64,000 bases of DNA. Origin: an uncultured Clostridia bacterium. GTDB taxonomy: Bacteria; Bacillota; Clostridia; TANB77; CAG-508. The notes below the pieces were generated by a model. The model worked only from the letters and a program-made list of their open reading frames with translations. It ran no database searches and was not told where the DNA came from. Of this stretch, positions 43,541-52,684 are shown piece after piece. The stretch lies in the NCBI GenBank assembly GCA_948976265.1, contig CARFUA010000007.1:1-64000 (forward strand). The letters run 5' to 3'. A program made the translations under genes and the position numbers. Numbering within the stretch: the stretch's first letter is position 1; every line of letters starts with the position of its first letter.

Positions 43541-45952
43541 TTATTTTTCTAAATTGGTCGCAACTTTGGAAAACTTTTTCAGTTTTTCCAAAGCTAAATA
43601 ATTAATCGAACCATTTGGAAAATTGCCTTCTCGATCTTTTTTTCCAGCTGGTACACCTGTCAAAATTTCAATTCCTTCTTCAATATTTTTAACTGCATAA
43701 ACGTGGAATTTTCCATGTTTTACAGAATCAATAATATCGTCTGACAAATGTAAGTTTCGAACATTCTGTTTTGGGATAATTACGCCTTGTTCTCCGTTGA
43801 ATCCTCTCATTTTACAAATTTGATAAAATCCCTCAATTTTTTCATTTACACCACCAATTGGTTGAATTTCTCCTTTTTGGTTCACAGAACCAGTTACTGC
43901 AATTGATTGATTGATTGGAATATCTGCCAAACTAGATAAAATCGCATAGGCTTCTGTACTTGAAGCACTATCCCCATCTACGCCACCATATAATTGTTCA
44001 AAGCAAATACTTCCTGTTAATGATAATGGCATCTTTTGGGCAAATTGTTCACCCAAATAACCAGACAAAATCAAAACGCCTTTTGAATGGGAAGAACCTG
44101 ACATCTGAACTTCTCTTTCAATATTGACAATTCCACTTTTTCCAACATACGTATTAGCCGTAATTTTAGCTGGTTTCCCAAATGAATAATCTCCAATTGT
44201 CATAACGGTTAGACCATTGATTTGACCAACTTTATAACCTTCTGTTTCAATCAACAATGTTTCTTCTTGAATCATTTGCAAATATTTAGCATCGTATTTT
44301 TTAATTCTGTTGACACGTTCATCTAGTGCCTTTTGGATGGATTCTTTGGTAATCACTTTTGATTTCCCAATTTTGGCCCAAGTAGATGCCTCTCCAATGA
44401 TTTCACCAATTTCACTAAATTGCGTAGAAATTTTATCTTTATCCCCAGACAACTTAGAAGAAAATTCAACCACTTTTGCTACCGCCTCTTTATCCAAAGG
44501 TAGCAACTCCTCTTGGTCACAAAAACTTTTGATAAATTTGGCTAATTTCATCACATTTTCGTTTGTTCTAGGCGCCGATTCTTCAAACTCAACTTTTATT
44601 TTAAATAATTTCTTAAAGTCTTCATCCATATTTAACAAAGTATGATACATATTAGAATTTCCAACCAATAATACTTTTAAATCCAAAGGAATTGGCTTTG
44701 GCTTCAAAGAAATCAAAACCATTGAGTTACGTTGTTCTGCTACATTTTCAATCGCCAATTCTTTTACACGTAACGCTTTTTTTAATGCTTCATAGCAAGC
44801 TGGATTGGTAATCAAGTCTTTGATTTGAAAGATAATATATCCGCCATTTGCTTCATGAAGTAAACCTGGTTTCAACATCATATAATCGGTTTTCAGCATT
44901 CCATAATGGTTTTCATATTCCAATCTTCCAAAAATATTATTATATGAATAATTCGTATCCATAATAACAGGCGCACCTTCTAATTTACTATTATCAATAA
45001 ATAAATTGACACGATAATTTAACCAAGGTTCTCTCATTTCTTTTCTTGGTACAGCATTATTCTGTTCTGCAGAAGCTTTTTGCTCTTCTTCTGATACCAA
45101 AAAACAATCGATATTTTTCAAAATATCTTTTTTGACACCATCCAAATAATTGCTAATTTTTTTATTTCGTTTGTAATTCGACTTCAAAGCATTAATCTGC
45201 ATATTAACCGTCATAAGTGCCACATTGGATTGCCAGTTCTCAATTTTTTTATCCGATTCTTTTTCAATACTTTTAATATCCGATAATGCCGTAAAAATCA
45301 TTTCTTGCACTTCAGACGATTTTTCTTCATATTGGATTTTAATTTCTTGAGGCAAATTTTCAAATTCTTCTTCTGGAATCGTTTTTCCTTCGTAAATTGG
45401 CATCATGTAAATTCCGTTATCTGTAGATTTAATTTGAAAGCCTTGTTTCATAGTTTTATCATTTAATTTTTTTAATAACGTTTCTCTTTTAATTTCAAAC
45501 TCTTGTTTGATGATTTTCTTTTCTTTTTCAAATTCATCATTGTTAAACGTTTTTTTAATATCTTTACGAATATCTTTTACGAAACTTTCCATATTTTCTT
45601 TAAACACTTTTCCCTGACCTGCGGGAAATGAAATCGCAATTGGTTCGTTTGGATCTTCAAAATTATAGATATAACACCAGTCACAAGGTGTTTTATCCTT
45701 TTTGGCTTTTTTTTCTAAATATTTTTTGGTGTACATCGTTTTTCCAACACCAGATGGTCCCTCTAAATATAAATTATAACCTTTTACATCAATATCTACA
45801 CCAAATTCAAGTGCTTTTATGCCTCGATCTTGTCCATATACCAAATCTGAAGTATCTTCAATTTCTTTGGTTGTTTCAAAACCAAAAAAATTTGGACTAC
45901 AGATATCTTTTAAGTCTTTTGGTAATAATTCATGTTCATTATTTCTTCTCAT
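43541..45952 (-). CDS. Lon-like ATP-dependent protease (AAA_32 / LonB-type)
   Basis: 803 residues. The N-terminal AAA+ part has Walker A EGPSGVGKTMYTKKYL and a long helical insertion (about 150-270). HEANGGYIIFQIKDL is the Walker B/sensor region typical of AAA_32 proteins. The C-terminal Lon protease domain has the catalytic Ser in DGDSASSTEAYAI and Lys in GGVNEKIEGFYQIC. No N-terminal LON substrate domain. Soluble, cytoplasmic ATP-dependent proteolysis is inferred; in sporulating Firmicutes such proteins accompany stress and development. Confidence 0.88.
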   Translation of the reverse strand: MRRNNEHELLPKDLKDICSPNFFGFETTKEIEDTSDLVYGQDRGIKALEFGVDIDVKGYNLYLEGPSGVGKTMYTKKYLEKKAKKDKTPCDWCYIYNFEDPNEPIAISFPAGQGKVFKENMESFVKDIRKDIKKTFNNDEFEKEKKIIKQEFEIKRETLLKKLNDKTMKQGFQIKSTDNGIYMMPIYEGKTIPEEEFENLPQEIKIQYEEKSSEVQEMIFTALSDIKSIEKESDKKIENWQSNVALMTVNMQINALKSNYKRNKKISNYLDGVKKDILKNIDCFLVSEEEQKASAEQNNAVPRKEMREPWLNYRVNLFIDNSKLEGAPVIMDTNYSYNNIFGRLEYENHYGMLKTDYMMLKPGLLHEANGGYIIFQIKDLITNPACYEALKKALRVKELAIENVAEQRNSMVLISLKPKPIPLDLKVLLVGNSNMYHTLLNMDEDFKKLFKIKVEFEESAPRTNENVMKLAKFIKSFCDQEELLPLDKEAVAKVVEFSSKLSGDKDKISTQFSEIGEIIGEASTWAKIGKSKVITKESIQKALDERVNRIKKYDAKYLQMIQEETLLIETEGYKVGQINGLTVMTIGDYSFGKPAKITANTYVGKSGIVNIEREVQMSGSSHSKGVLILSGYLGEQFAQKMPLSLTGSICFEQLYGGVDGDSASSTEAYAILSSLADIPINQSIAVTGSVNQKGEIQPIGGVNEKIEGFYQICKMRGFNGEQGVIIPKQNVRNLHLSDDIIDSVKHGKFHVYAVKNIEEGIEILTGVPAGKKDREGNFPNGSINYLALEKLKKFSKVATNLEK

Positions 45953-46017
45953 TTGTACTCCCCCATATTTTTATTTTATCTTGATTTTATTTTATATCAA
46001 ATCAAAAATTTTTTCAA

Positions 46018-46479
46018 TCATTTTTGCAAATTATTTACATTTTTTGACATCAATATCGCATTTTCTGTCGAATGATAATAATTTTTACGAATGCCGATTT
46101 CGAAAAATCCTGCTTTTTCATATAATTTTCTTGCTAAATGATTTATTTCATTCACTTCAAGGAAAATCGTCTCGATTTTATTAGTTTCTGCAATTTCAAT
46201 GATTTTATTTAAAAGAATTGTGCCAACACCATTTCCTCTTTCTGACTTTTTGACAACAAGATTGAGCAATTCCATTTCTGGATTTGCCATCATAATTCCT
46301 ACAAATCCAATAATTTGCGTTTCTTTTTTAGCAACAAAATAAATTTTATTTTCTCCCATTAGTTCAGATTTTAAAACAGCTGGTGTCCAAAAATCATCAA
46401 ATTCCGAACACAAACAAGTTTTTATGGTTTCATAATCTGCCAAAGTCATTTTTGAAATTTCGATTTTTTCCATTCTCAT
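46018..46479 (-). CDS. rimI: RimI-like ribosomal-protein alanine N-acetyltransferase
   Basis: 153 residues, GNAT fold. The acetyl-CoA binding loop reads VKKSERGNGVGTILLNKII; EVNEINHLARKLYEKAGFFEIGIRKNYY is the C-terminal signature of RimI. It overlaps tsaB by 4 bases, the common tsaB-rimI arrangement, which supports the assignment over other GNAT enzymes. Confidence 0.88.
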   Translation of the reverse strand: MRMEKIEISKMTLADYETIKTCLCSEFDDFWTPAVLKSELMGENKIYFVAKKETQIIGFVGIMMANPEMELLNLVVKKSERGNGVGTILLNKIIEIAETNKIETIFLEVNEINHLARKLYEKAGFFEIGIRKNYYHSTENAILMSKNVNNLQK

Positions 46480-47150
46480 TTCTGTTTTTCCTTCATTCTT
46501 TCCGCTTGGGATTTTCTCAAATAAAGTGGAACCAGGGTATCCGCATTTTGCAAATCTTTTTTGAGATACTTTTGATAAGCAATTTTTCCACCTAACCCAG
46601 CTCTTTGTTCATTTTCCGCAGAAAACTCTGCGGTTGGAATTTCCTGCTCAATCAGCTTTTTATGTAGCATAGCGCCATCTCCAAGACATATAAGATGATT
46701 GTATGTTTTTAATTGTTCCATAATTTTAGCAATATCATCTGCCATTGATTCTTGAATAAGTGACCAGGTTTCATCAAAAATTCCGCAATAAACTTGATTG
46801 TTTCGAGCATCGATTAAAACCGCTTTCGTTTTTTTAGAGTCATCCATTCTGGCTAAAGTTTCTAGTGAAGTAACACTTGCCAGCGGAATCTGATTTACTT
46901 CTGCCATTGCTTTGGCACTTGCCACTCCAATTCGAATTCCTGTAAAAGAACCTGGACCTGTACAACACGAAATTAATTTTATTTCAGACAAAGCTACATG
47001 ATTTTTGGATAAAATTTCCTCTACCATTGGCATTAGATTTTCCGAATGGGTTTTTCCGTCATCCAAATTCATTTCATCTACAATCACTTCGTCTTCCAAA
47101 AGCGCAACACTACATATCTTACTGGCAGTATCTATCGATAAAATTTTCAT
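46476..47150 (-). CDS. tsaB: tRNA threonylcarbamoyladenosine biosynthesis protein TsaB
   Basis: 224 residues. The ASKHA-fold N-terminus MKILSIDTASKICSVALL, HSENLMPMVEEIL, the diagnostic CTGPGSFTGIRIG and LASVTSLETLA are all present. TsaB is the non-catalytic partner of TsaD in t6A synthesis, working with TsaE (35.5 kb). Degenerate metal site, as usual for TsaB. Confidence 0.95.
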   Translation of the reverse strand: MKILSIDTASKICSVALLEDEVIVDEMNLDDGKTHSENLMPMVEEILSKNHVALSEIKLISCCTGPGSFTGIRIGVASAKAMAEVNQIPLASVTSLETLARMDDSKKTKAVLIDARNNQVYCGIFDETWSLIQESMADDIAKIMEQLKTYNHLICLGDGAMLHKKLIEQEIPTAEFSAENEQRAGLGGKIAYQKYLKKDLQNADTLVPLYLRKSQAERMKEKQK

Positions 47151-47233
47151 AATAACTCCTTTTTTTATTTTTTACTGTATCACAAAAACGTTAAAAAGTC
47201 CACTTAAATCAGTAAAATCAGTTTTTAGTCTTT

Positions 47234-48499
47234 TCATTTTAATACATATACATTTCCTGGATTAACCGCAAAATGAGGTGTATAAATCACCCAATCGGTT
47301 ACATCTTGAACGGTGTACCAGTTTTCGTCTCCCTCATGAATTCCTTTTACCTGATAAGGTTCTTGCAATAGCTTTGCTTTAAATTTATCGCCTTCAAACG
47401 CAATGCATTCAAACCAAATATGTTCATAATTATTTTCATCATCAATGGGAAGACCAATTTTTAGTGTAATCTTATTTTCTTTCTCAGCTGAAGCTTTTTT
47501 CACAAAATCAAATCTTTCTTCAGCAAGTTGCTTCATGCGAGCAGTTTCTTCGTTGCTGATGAAAAAGATAGGATTATCCCCCCATTTATCATTAAATTCA
47601 GAAACTTTAGTAAATTTTCCTTGTTTCTCATCTTCCTCACTTTTATAAACAAAAATAATGCTTGTTTTACTGTTATGTCCATCTTTTCTGTCCGAAATGT
47701 TTCCCAATTTTAAATTTTTATATTCGCTTAATCCATTTGTCCAAGAAATATAAGTAGCAACAACAGGTTGCTTGTTCGACAAAAGTCCAATATAAGCACT
47801 TTTCGGATTATTTTCCTTTTTGTCAATTAAATAACTGGCAAAAGTTGCAATTAAATGGTAATGATTATTATAGTTATCTTTATCAGATTGTAAAATTTCA
47901 AGTTCTGTTAGTCCACATCTGCAAAGTCCATGCGTATGTAGCCATACTTCCCCTTTGTCGCCAGATACTGCTTGCACAGTAAATAAATCATTAGAACCTG
48001 GTAAAACTTTTGAATCAGCCGTCATTTTTACCCAAGATGGTGGCATTATCTTTTCTGCGCTTTCATCCATAACGCCTAACAAATTAGGTATCATAGCCAC
48101 AGCAATTTTTAATTGAAGATGATAAGATTTTTTTGAATCTTGATTGAATTTCATAAAAATGGTCAATGATGTATTAGCATTTTTTAGCTTTTTCAATTCG
48201 TCTTCTGAAAAATAATAATTTTTATTTAAGTACATTTCTGGTACTGAAAATTTAGAAGGGTAATAGCCAATAACATATTCTTCTTTTTCATAACTTAATT
48301 TTATTTTTCCTGGTTCATTTTCTGTTAATTTATGTTCTTCTATTATTGTTACCCCTTCTATTTTAGCAACTCTCTCACATACACTATCTAATAGTTCTTG
48401 ACTAGGATTTTCTGGCACAACTTGCATATAAGATTCCGCTTCCCAATAGCCTAAAGGCTGTTCTTTAAACTTTTCCGTTTTATTTTTATTAAAAAACAT
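47234..48499 (-). CDS. DUF4026 / DUF2314 domain protein
   Basis: 421 residues from ATG 48499 (MFFNKNKTEK), seven bases after AAGGAG; the ATGs at 48505 and 48517 are too close to it. The central part resembles DUF4026 (SYHLQLKIAVAMIPNLLGVMD and GEVWLHTHGLCRCG). The C-terminal 90 residues match DUF2314 (HIWFECIAFEGDKFKAKLL, then VQDVTDWVIYT). Cytoplasmic, function unknown; related proteins are often found near immunity or toxin systems, but nothing here indicates that. Confidence 0.75.
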   Translation of the reverse strand: MFFNKNKTEKFKEQPLGYWEAESYMQVVPENPSQELLDSVCERVAKIEGVTIIEEHKLTENEPGKIKLSYEKEEYVIGYYPSKFSVPEMYLNKNYYFSEDELKKLKNANTSLTIFMKFNQDSKKSYHLQLKIAVAMIPNLLGVMDESAEKIMPPSWVKMTADSKVLPGSNDLFTVQAVSGDKGEVWLHTHGLCRCGLTELEILQSDKDNYNNHYHLIATFASYLIDKKENNPKSAYIGLLSNKQPVVATYISWTNGLSEYKNLKLGNISDRKDGHNSKTSIIFVYKSEEDEKQGKFTKVSEFNDKWGDNPIFFISNEETARMKQLAEERFDFVKKASAEKENKITLKIGLPIDDENNYEHIWFECIAFEGDKFKAKLLQEPYQVKGIHEGDENWYTVQDVTDWVIYTPHFAVNPGNVYVLK

Positions 48500-48640
48500 A
48501 GACATTCTCCTTTTCATTATTTCTCTTGATTATTGTATTATTATAACACGCTTTTTAAAAAAAGTATATAGAAATTGTCAAGAAAAAATAAGTCAAAAAA
48601 GTATTTTTAGGTTTACCTTTTTAACTTATTTTTCAATGAT

Positions 48641-49996
48641 TTATCCGTTATATTTCCAATGAGCGTAATACGTTACATCTGATGTAACGCTTGTGTTGCT
48701 ATCAATTTTAGTGCCACCTACTGGATTGGTGTACCAACCGTCGAAGGTATAGCCTTCACGGGTTGGTGTTGAGAGCGTGCCGAGAGTTTCGTTGTATTTT
48801 TTTATTGCAGTTGTAACATTAAGTGAACTAGTTTTACTCACCTCTAAAGAATGAATATATAACTTACTATCTTCTGACCAAACAACTTCATTACCTGCTA
48901 CTTCTTTACTCCATGTATAAAATACAAATGCATGATGTCCGTAGTTATATTTTGCAGTAAATGTATGTGTAAATCTTTGCCATTCTGTGCTTAAATTAAT
49001 ATCTATGCCTCCTTTTTGTTCATGTCCTAGTCTAAATTTATCTCTAGGAGTGTCTGATTTTACATAGACACTCCATGTATAGGTTTCTCCATTGTTTAAC
49101 TCGTCCATAGGAAAATAAATACCTGAAAATTTATCTGCACCTGTAAATTCTAAGATTTTTCCATCGATTGCAGAATTATTTCCTATAATCGTACTTGATT
49201 TAAGGTAAGAGGATTTTGAATAATTATTTGGATTAGAAGCATTAATTGCTAAGTTATTTTCCAAGTAGTTCTTATCAAAAGTTACCATATAATTATTAAT
49301 TTTCCAATGCGCATAATACGTTACATCTCCCGCAGGCACAGTTGTACTACTCGAAATCTTTGTACCTCCACTTGGCGCCGTGTACCAACCGTCGAAGGTA
49401 TAGCCTTCGCGAGTTGGAGTTGAGAGAGTGCCTAGAGTTGAGTTGTAGGTTTTTTGAACAGAGGTTGTATTGAGTGAACTTGCTTTTGTCAATTCTACTG
49501 AGTGAACATATAATTTATCTCCCAAATTCCATGTAGAACCTGTTCCATATCCTGCATAAAATATAAATGCTCGATTTGGTGGAGGATTACCTGTTACTGT
49601 AAAAGTATGCGTAAATCTTTGCCATTCTGTTGTTAGGTCTACTTTTTTCTCTCCATACCATTCACTTCCTATATTTATTCTCGTATTTTTACTAGATTTT
49701 ACATATACACTCCATGTGTAAGTAGAACCTTGCTCAAAAGCTGGTACTCCAAAAGAACTCCAAACGCCACCTCCAAAATCATCAAAAGTAACTTCTAAGG
49801 ATTTTCCATCAATTGCTTCATCATTTTCAATAACTTGCCTATCTAATATTCCTACATTAACTGTCCCACCACTGGATGTTAAGAATGGAGCAGAGTTTGT
49901 ACATAAATTATTCTCCAAATAGTTCTTATCAAACGTCACCGTATAACTATTAATTTTCCATAATGCGTATAACGTCACTTTTGTGCTTTTATTCAT
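48641..49996 (-). CDS. InlB-repeat / carbohydrate-binding-like surface protein, N-terminally short
   Basis: 451 residues. Two tandem modules, each a beta-sandwich domain of about 150 residues (TYTWSVYVKS, TEWQRFTHTF, LYVHSVEL) resembling carbohydrate-binding modules, followed by an InlB B-repeat (GYTFDGWYTAPSGGTK, VTYYAHWK). The two halves are clearly duplicated. It begins in the middle of a repeat (KVTLYALWKINSYTVTF) without a signal peptide and ends without a sorting signal. Its ATG (GAGGA upstream) lies about 11 bases after the T-run of a strong terminator, leaving no room for a promoter: perhaps a truncated or silent cassette. Confidence 0.8.
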   Translation of the reverse strand: MNKSTKVTLYALWKINSYTVTFDKNYLENNLCTNSAPFLTSSGGTVNVGILDRQVIENDEAIDGKSLEVTFDDFGGGVWSSFGVPAFEQGSTYTWSVYVKSSKNTRINIGSEWYGEKKVDLTTEWQRFTHTFTVTGNPPPNRAFIFYAGYGTGSTWNLGDKLYVHSVELTKASSLNTTSVQKTYNSTLGTLSTPTREGYTFDGWYTAPSGGTKISSSTTVPAGDVTYYAHWKINNYMVTFDKNYLENNLAINASNPNNYSKSSYLKSSTIIGNNSAIDGKILEFTGADKFSGIYFPMDELNNGETYTWSVYVKSDTPRDKFRLGHEQKGGIDINLSTEWQRFTHTFTAKYNYGHHAFVFYTWSKEVAGNEVVWSEDSKLYIHSLEVSKTSSLNVTTAIKKYNETLGTLSTPTREGYTFDGWYTNPVGGTKIDSNTSVTSDVTYYAHWKYNG

Positions 49997-50006
49997 GAAA
50001 ATTCCT

Positions 50007-50059
50007 CAAAAAAAAATAGTAAGTCAAAAATAATTCCCATCCTATTTTTGACTTACTAT
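50007..50059 (-). terminator. Terminator of the clpX-nitroreductase unit
   Basis: A 17-bp stem (ATAGTAAGTCAAAAATA with TATTTTTGACTTACTAT) with a 10-base loop, followed by a 9-base T-run on the minus strand. Confidence 0.92.
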
Positions 50060-50068
50060 CAAATGAGC

Positions 50069-50587
50069 TTAAAAAGTATTCCAAAATATTAATTCATCCA
50101 AACTTTTTCTCTTTGCATGCATTGCACTTGGTACTTCATCTTCAGCTGGATAACCAAAGGGCAATAAATTCACAATTTCCAAATTATCTGGAATCTTCAA
50201 TATTTCTCTTGCCTTAACCGGATCAAAAGAAGCAACCCATGTGGAACCTAAGCCCAATTCCGTAATTTGTAGCATCATATGTGTGGAAACAATACTGCTA
50301 TCCACTATTCCCTCATCCTGCCCATCATATTTTCTTTTCCACGATTCTTCCTTTTCATAACATACAACCAAAATAACTGGTGCATCAAACGTAAATCTAG
50401 TACATTCTTTTAATTCATTGATTGTATCTTTATCTGTTATCACCAAAATTCGTTGTGGTTGAAAATTGCAAGCCGTTGGTGCTAATCTTCCTGCTTCTAA
50501 CACAATTTCAATTTTTTCCTTTTCTACTTCTTTATCTAAAAACTTTCGACAAGAATATCTACTTTTAGCTAATTCTAAAAATTCCAT
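50069..50587 (-). CDS. Nitroreductase family protein
   Basis: 172 residues from ATG 50587 (MEFLELAKSRYSCRKF), four bases after AGGAGG; ATG 50590 is also possible. FMN-binding signature: RYSCRKFLDK at the N-terminus, AGRLAPTACNFQPQRILV, HMMLQITELGLGSTWVASF and NLLPFGYPAEDEVP near the end. NAD(P)H-dependent flavin reductases of unknown substrate. Downstream of clpX by 7 bases in the same unit. Confidence 0.88.
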   Translation of the reverse strand: MEFLELAKSRYSCRKFLDKEVEKEKIEIVLEAGRLAPTACNFQPQRILVITDKDTINELKECTRFTFDAPVILVVCYEKEESWKRKYDGQDEGIVDSSIVSTHMMLQITELGLGSTWVASFDPVKAREILKIPDNLEIVNLLPFGYPAEDEVPSAMHAKRKSLDELIFWNTF

Positions 50588-50596
50588 CATTCCTCC

Positions 50597-51895
50597 TTAG
50601 GCAGTTTCTTCTTTTTTGGCAGTTTTCAACTTCTTCTTATGCTTGATTGGTTCACGTTTTTTATTTTCGTCAATCTCCAATTTAGGCTGTTCTTTTGATT
50701 GCACTGTCTCTTTCGTAATCATACATTTTACGATTTTTTCATTGGACGGAATATCATACATAACATCTCGCATGATTTCTTCAATAATTGAACGCAAACC
50801 TCTTGCGCCTGTATTTCTTTCAATTGCTTTATCTACAATGACTTCTAAAGCATCTGGCTCAAATTCCAATTCGACACCATCTAATTCAACTAATTTTTTA
50901 TATTGTTTTACAAGCGCATTTTTTGGTTTTGTCACAATATCAATCAACGCTTCTCTTGTTAAACCATCTAATGTGGCTGTAATTGGAAGTCTTCCTACGA
51001 ATTCTGGAATAAGTCCAAATTTTAATAAATCTTGTGGCAATAAAGATTTAAAGATTTCAGTTTTATTTATATCTTTTTTACTTTCGATTTTAGCCCCAAA
51101 TCCCATTGATTTTTGACCCACTCGTTCTTTGATAATATGCTCCAAGCCTTCAAATGCGCCTCCACAGATAAATAAAATATTCGAAGTGTCAATCTGTAAA
51201 AATTCTTGATGTGGATGTTTTCTTCCTCCTTGTGGTGGAACCGAAGCCACAGTTCCTTCAATGATTTTTAACAAAGCCTGCTGAACGCCTTCTCCACTCA
51301 CATCTCTTGTAATGGATGGGTTTTCAGATTTCCTTGTAATTTTGTCAATTTCATCAATATAAATAATTCCTTTTTGCGCCTTTTCCGTATCAAAATTGGC
51401 AGCTTGCAATAATTTTAAAAGAATATTTTCAACATCTTCCCCAACATAACCTGCTTCTGTTAACGTAGTCGCATCTGCTATGGCAAATGGCACATTTAGG
51501 ATTTTCGCCAACGTTTGAGCAAGAAGCGTTTTTCCACAACCAGTTGGCCCAAGCAACAAAATATTACTTTTCTGAATTTCTACATCGTCCATAAATTCTA
51601 AATTATTGATTCTTTTATAATGGTTATAAACGGCAACAGACAAAGTTTTCTTTGCTTCTTCTTGCCCAATTACATATTCATCTAGAATTTTCTTAATTTC
51701 AGCTGGTGTTGGCATTTCGATTTGTTCAACGATTTCTTCTTCATCATACACTTCTTCCTCGATGATATCTTGGCATAGCCCAACACATTCATCACAAATA
51801 AATACACCACTTGGTCCAGCAATTATTTTTTTTACAACTTCTTGTGGTTTCCCACAAAAAGAACATTTTATATTTCGATCTTGTGTTTTTGGCAT
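50597..51895 (-). CDS. clpX: ATP-dependent Clp protease ATP-binding subunit ClpX
   Basis: AAA+ unfoldase for ClpP. 432 residues. N-terminal zinc-binding domain CSFCGKPQ...CDECVGLC. Walker A GPTGCGKTLLAQ, Walker B GIIYIDEIDKI, and pore and sensor motifs DVSGEGVQQALLKIIEGT, PQGGRKHPHQEF and FVGRLPI. The basic C-terminal tail (REPIKHKKKLKTAKKEE) is longer than usual. Order tig-clpP-clpX on the minus strand is the standard arrangement. Confidence 0.97.
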   Translation of the reverse strand: MPKTQDRNIKCSFCGKPQEVVKKIIAGPSGVFICDECVGLCQDIIEEEVYDEEEIVEQIEMPTPAEIKKILDEYVIGQEEAKKTLSVAVYNHYKRINNLEFMDDVEIQKSNILLLGPTGCGKTLLAQTLAKILNVPFAIADATTLTEAGYVGEDVENILLKLLQAANFDTEKAQKGIIYIDEIDKITRKSENPSITRDVSGEGVQQALLKIIEGTVASVPPQGGRKHPHQEFLQIDTSNILFICGGAFEGLEHIIKERVGQKSMGFGAKIESKKDINKTEIFKSLLPQDLLKFGLIPEFVGRLPITATLDGLTREALIDIVTKPKNALVKQYKKLVELDGVELEFEPDALEVIVDKAIERNTGARGLRSIIEEIMRDVMYDIPSNEKIVKCMITKETVQSKEQPKLEIDENKKREPIKHKKKLKTAKKEETA

Positions 51896-51907
51896 TCCTA
51901 AGCCCTC

Positions 51908-52510
51908 CTAATTTCTTTTATCTAAGATTCCATCAATCAAACCATATTCTAATGCTTGCTGTGCTGTCATGTAGTTATCTCTTTCTGTGTCATTTTGAAT
52001 GGTTTCTAGACTTTGACCTGTTCTATCGCTTAATAATTTATTCAACTTTTCTCTGGTTCGAACCATGTGGTCAGCATGAATTTTAATTTCTGTTGTTTGA
52101 CCAGAAAGTCCGCCACCACCAATTAATGGTTGATGAATTAGAATTTCAGCATTTGGTGTTGCAAAACGTTTTCCTTTTGCACCAGATGCCAATAAAACAG
52201 CTCCCATACTAGCTGCCATCCCAATACAAATCGTCGATACAGGGCATTTAATATAATTAATCGTATCCACAATCGCCATTCCATCGGTAATTGAACCACC
52301 TGGACTATTGATATATAAAGAAATTTCCTTATCTGGATCCTCTGACTCCAAAAACAACAATTGTGCTACTACTAAACTTGCTGATGCAGAATTTACATCT
52401 TCTGCTAAAAATATAATTCTATCTTTTAATAATCTTGAAAAAATATCGTATGACCTTTCTCCTCTGCTTGTTTGCTCGATTACGTAAGGTACTAAACTAT
52501 TTTCTATCAT
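51908..52510 (-). CDS. clpP: ATP-dependent Clp protease proteolytic subunit ClpP
   Basis: Serine protease forming the tetradecameric chamber used by ClpX and ClpC. 200 residues. The N-terminal axial loop PYVIEQTSRGERSYDIFSRLL, the catalytic Ser in CIGMAASMGAVLLASG, His in ILIHQPLIGG and Asp in QNDTERDNYMTA are all present. Starts 12 bases before clpX, cotranscribed. Confidence 0.98.
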   Translation of the reverse strand: MIENSLVPYVIEQTSRGERSYDIFSRLLKDRIIFLAEDVNSASASLVVAQLLFLESEDPDKEISLYINSPGGSITDGMAIVDTINYIKCPVSTICIGMAASMGAVLLASGAKGKRFATPNAEILIHQPLIGGGGLSGQTTEIKIHADHMVRTREKLNKLLSDRTGQSLETIQNDTERDNYMTAQQALEYGLIDGILDKRN

Positions 52511-52543
52511 TTGATTCCTCCTTGTATTTTATAATAATATTAT

Positions 52544-52571
52544 TACTATATACCATATTCATTTTTTTTTC
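52544..52571 (-). promoter_or_regulatory. Promoter of clpP-clpX
   Basis: TTGAAA (52571-52566), 16-base spacer, TATAGT (52549-52544). No CtsR site recognised. Confidence 0.55.
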
Positions 52572-52642
52572 AAGCTTTTAAAGAAAGAAATTTAAAGTTT
52601 TCGGGAATAAAATCATCGCAAATTTTGACATAATTTTTGATT

Positions 52643-52678
52643 CAAAAATAAAAACGCTTTCTTTTACAAAAGCGTTTT
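52643..52678 (-). terminator. Terminator of tig
   Basis: AAAACGCTTT / AAAGCGTTTT (10 bp, 8-base loop) with TTTTATTTTT after it on the minus strand. Confidence 0.85.
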
Positions 52679-52684
52679 AAAATA

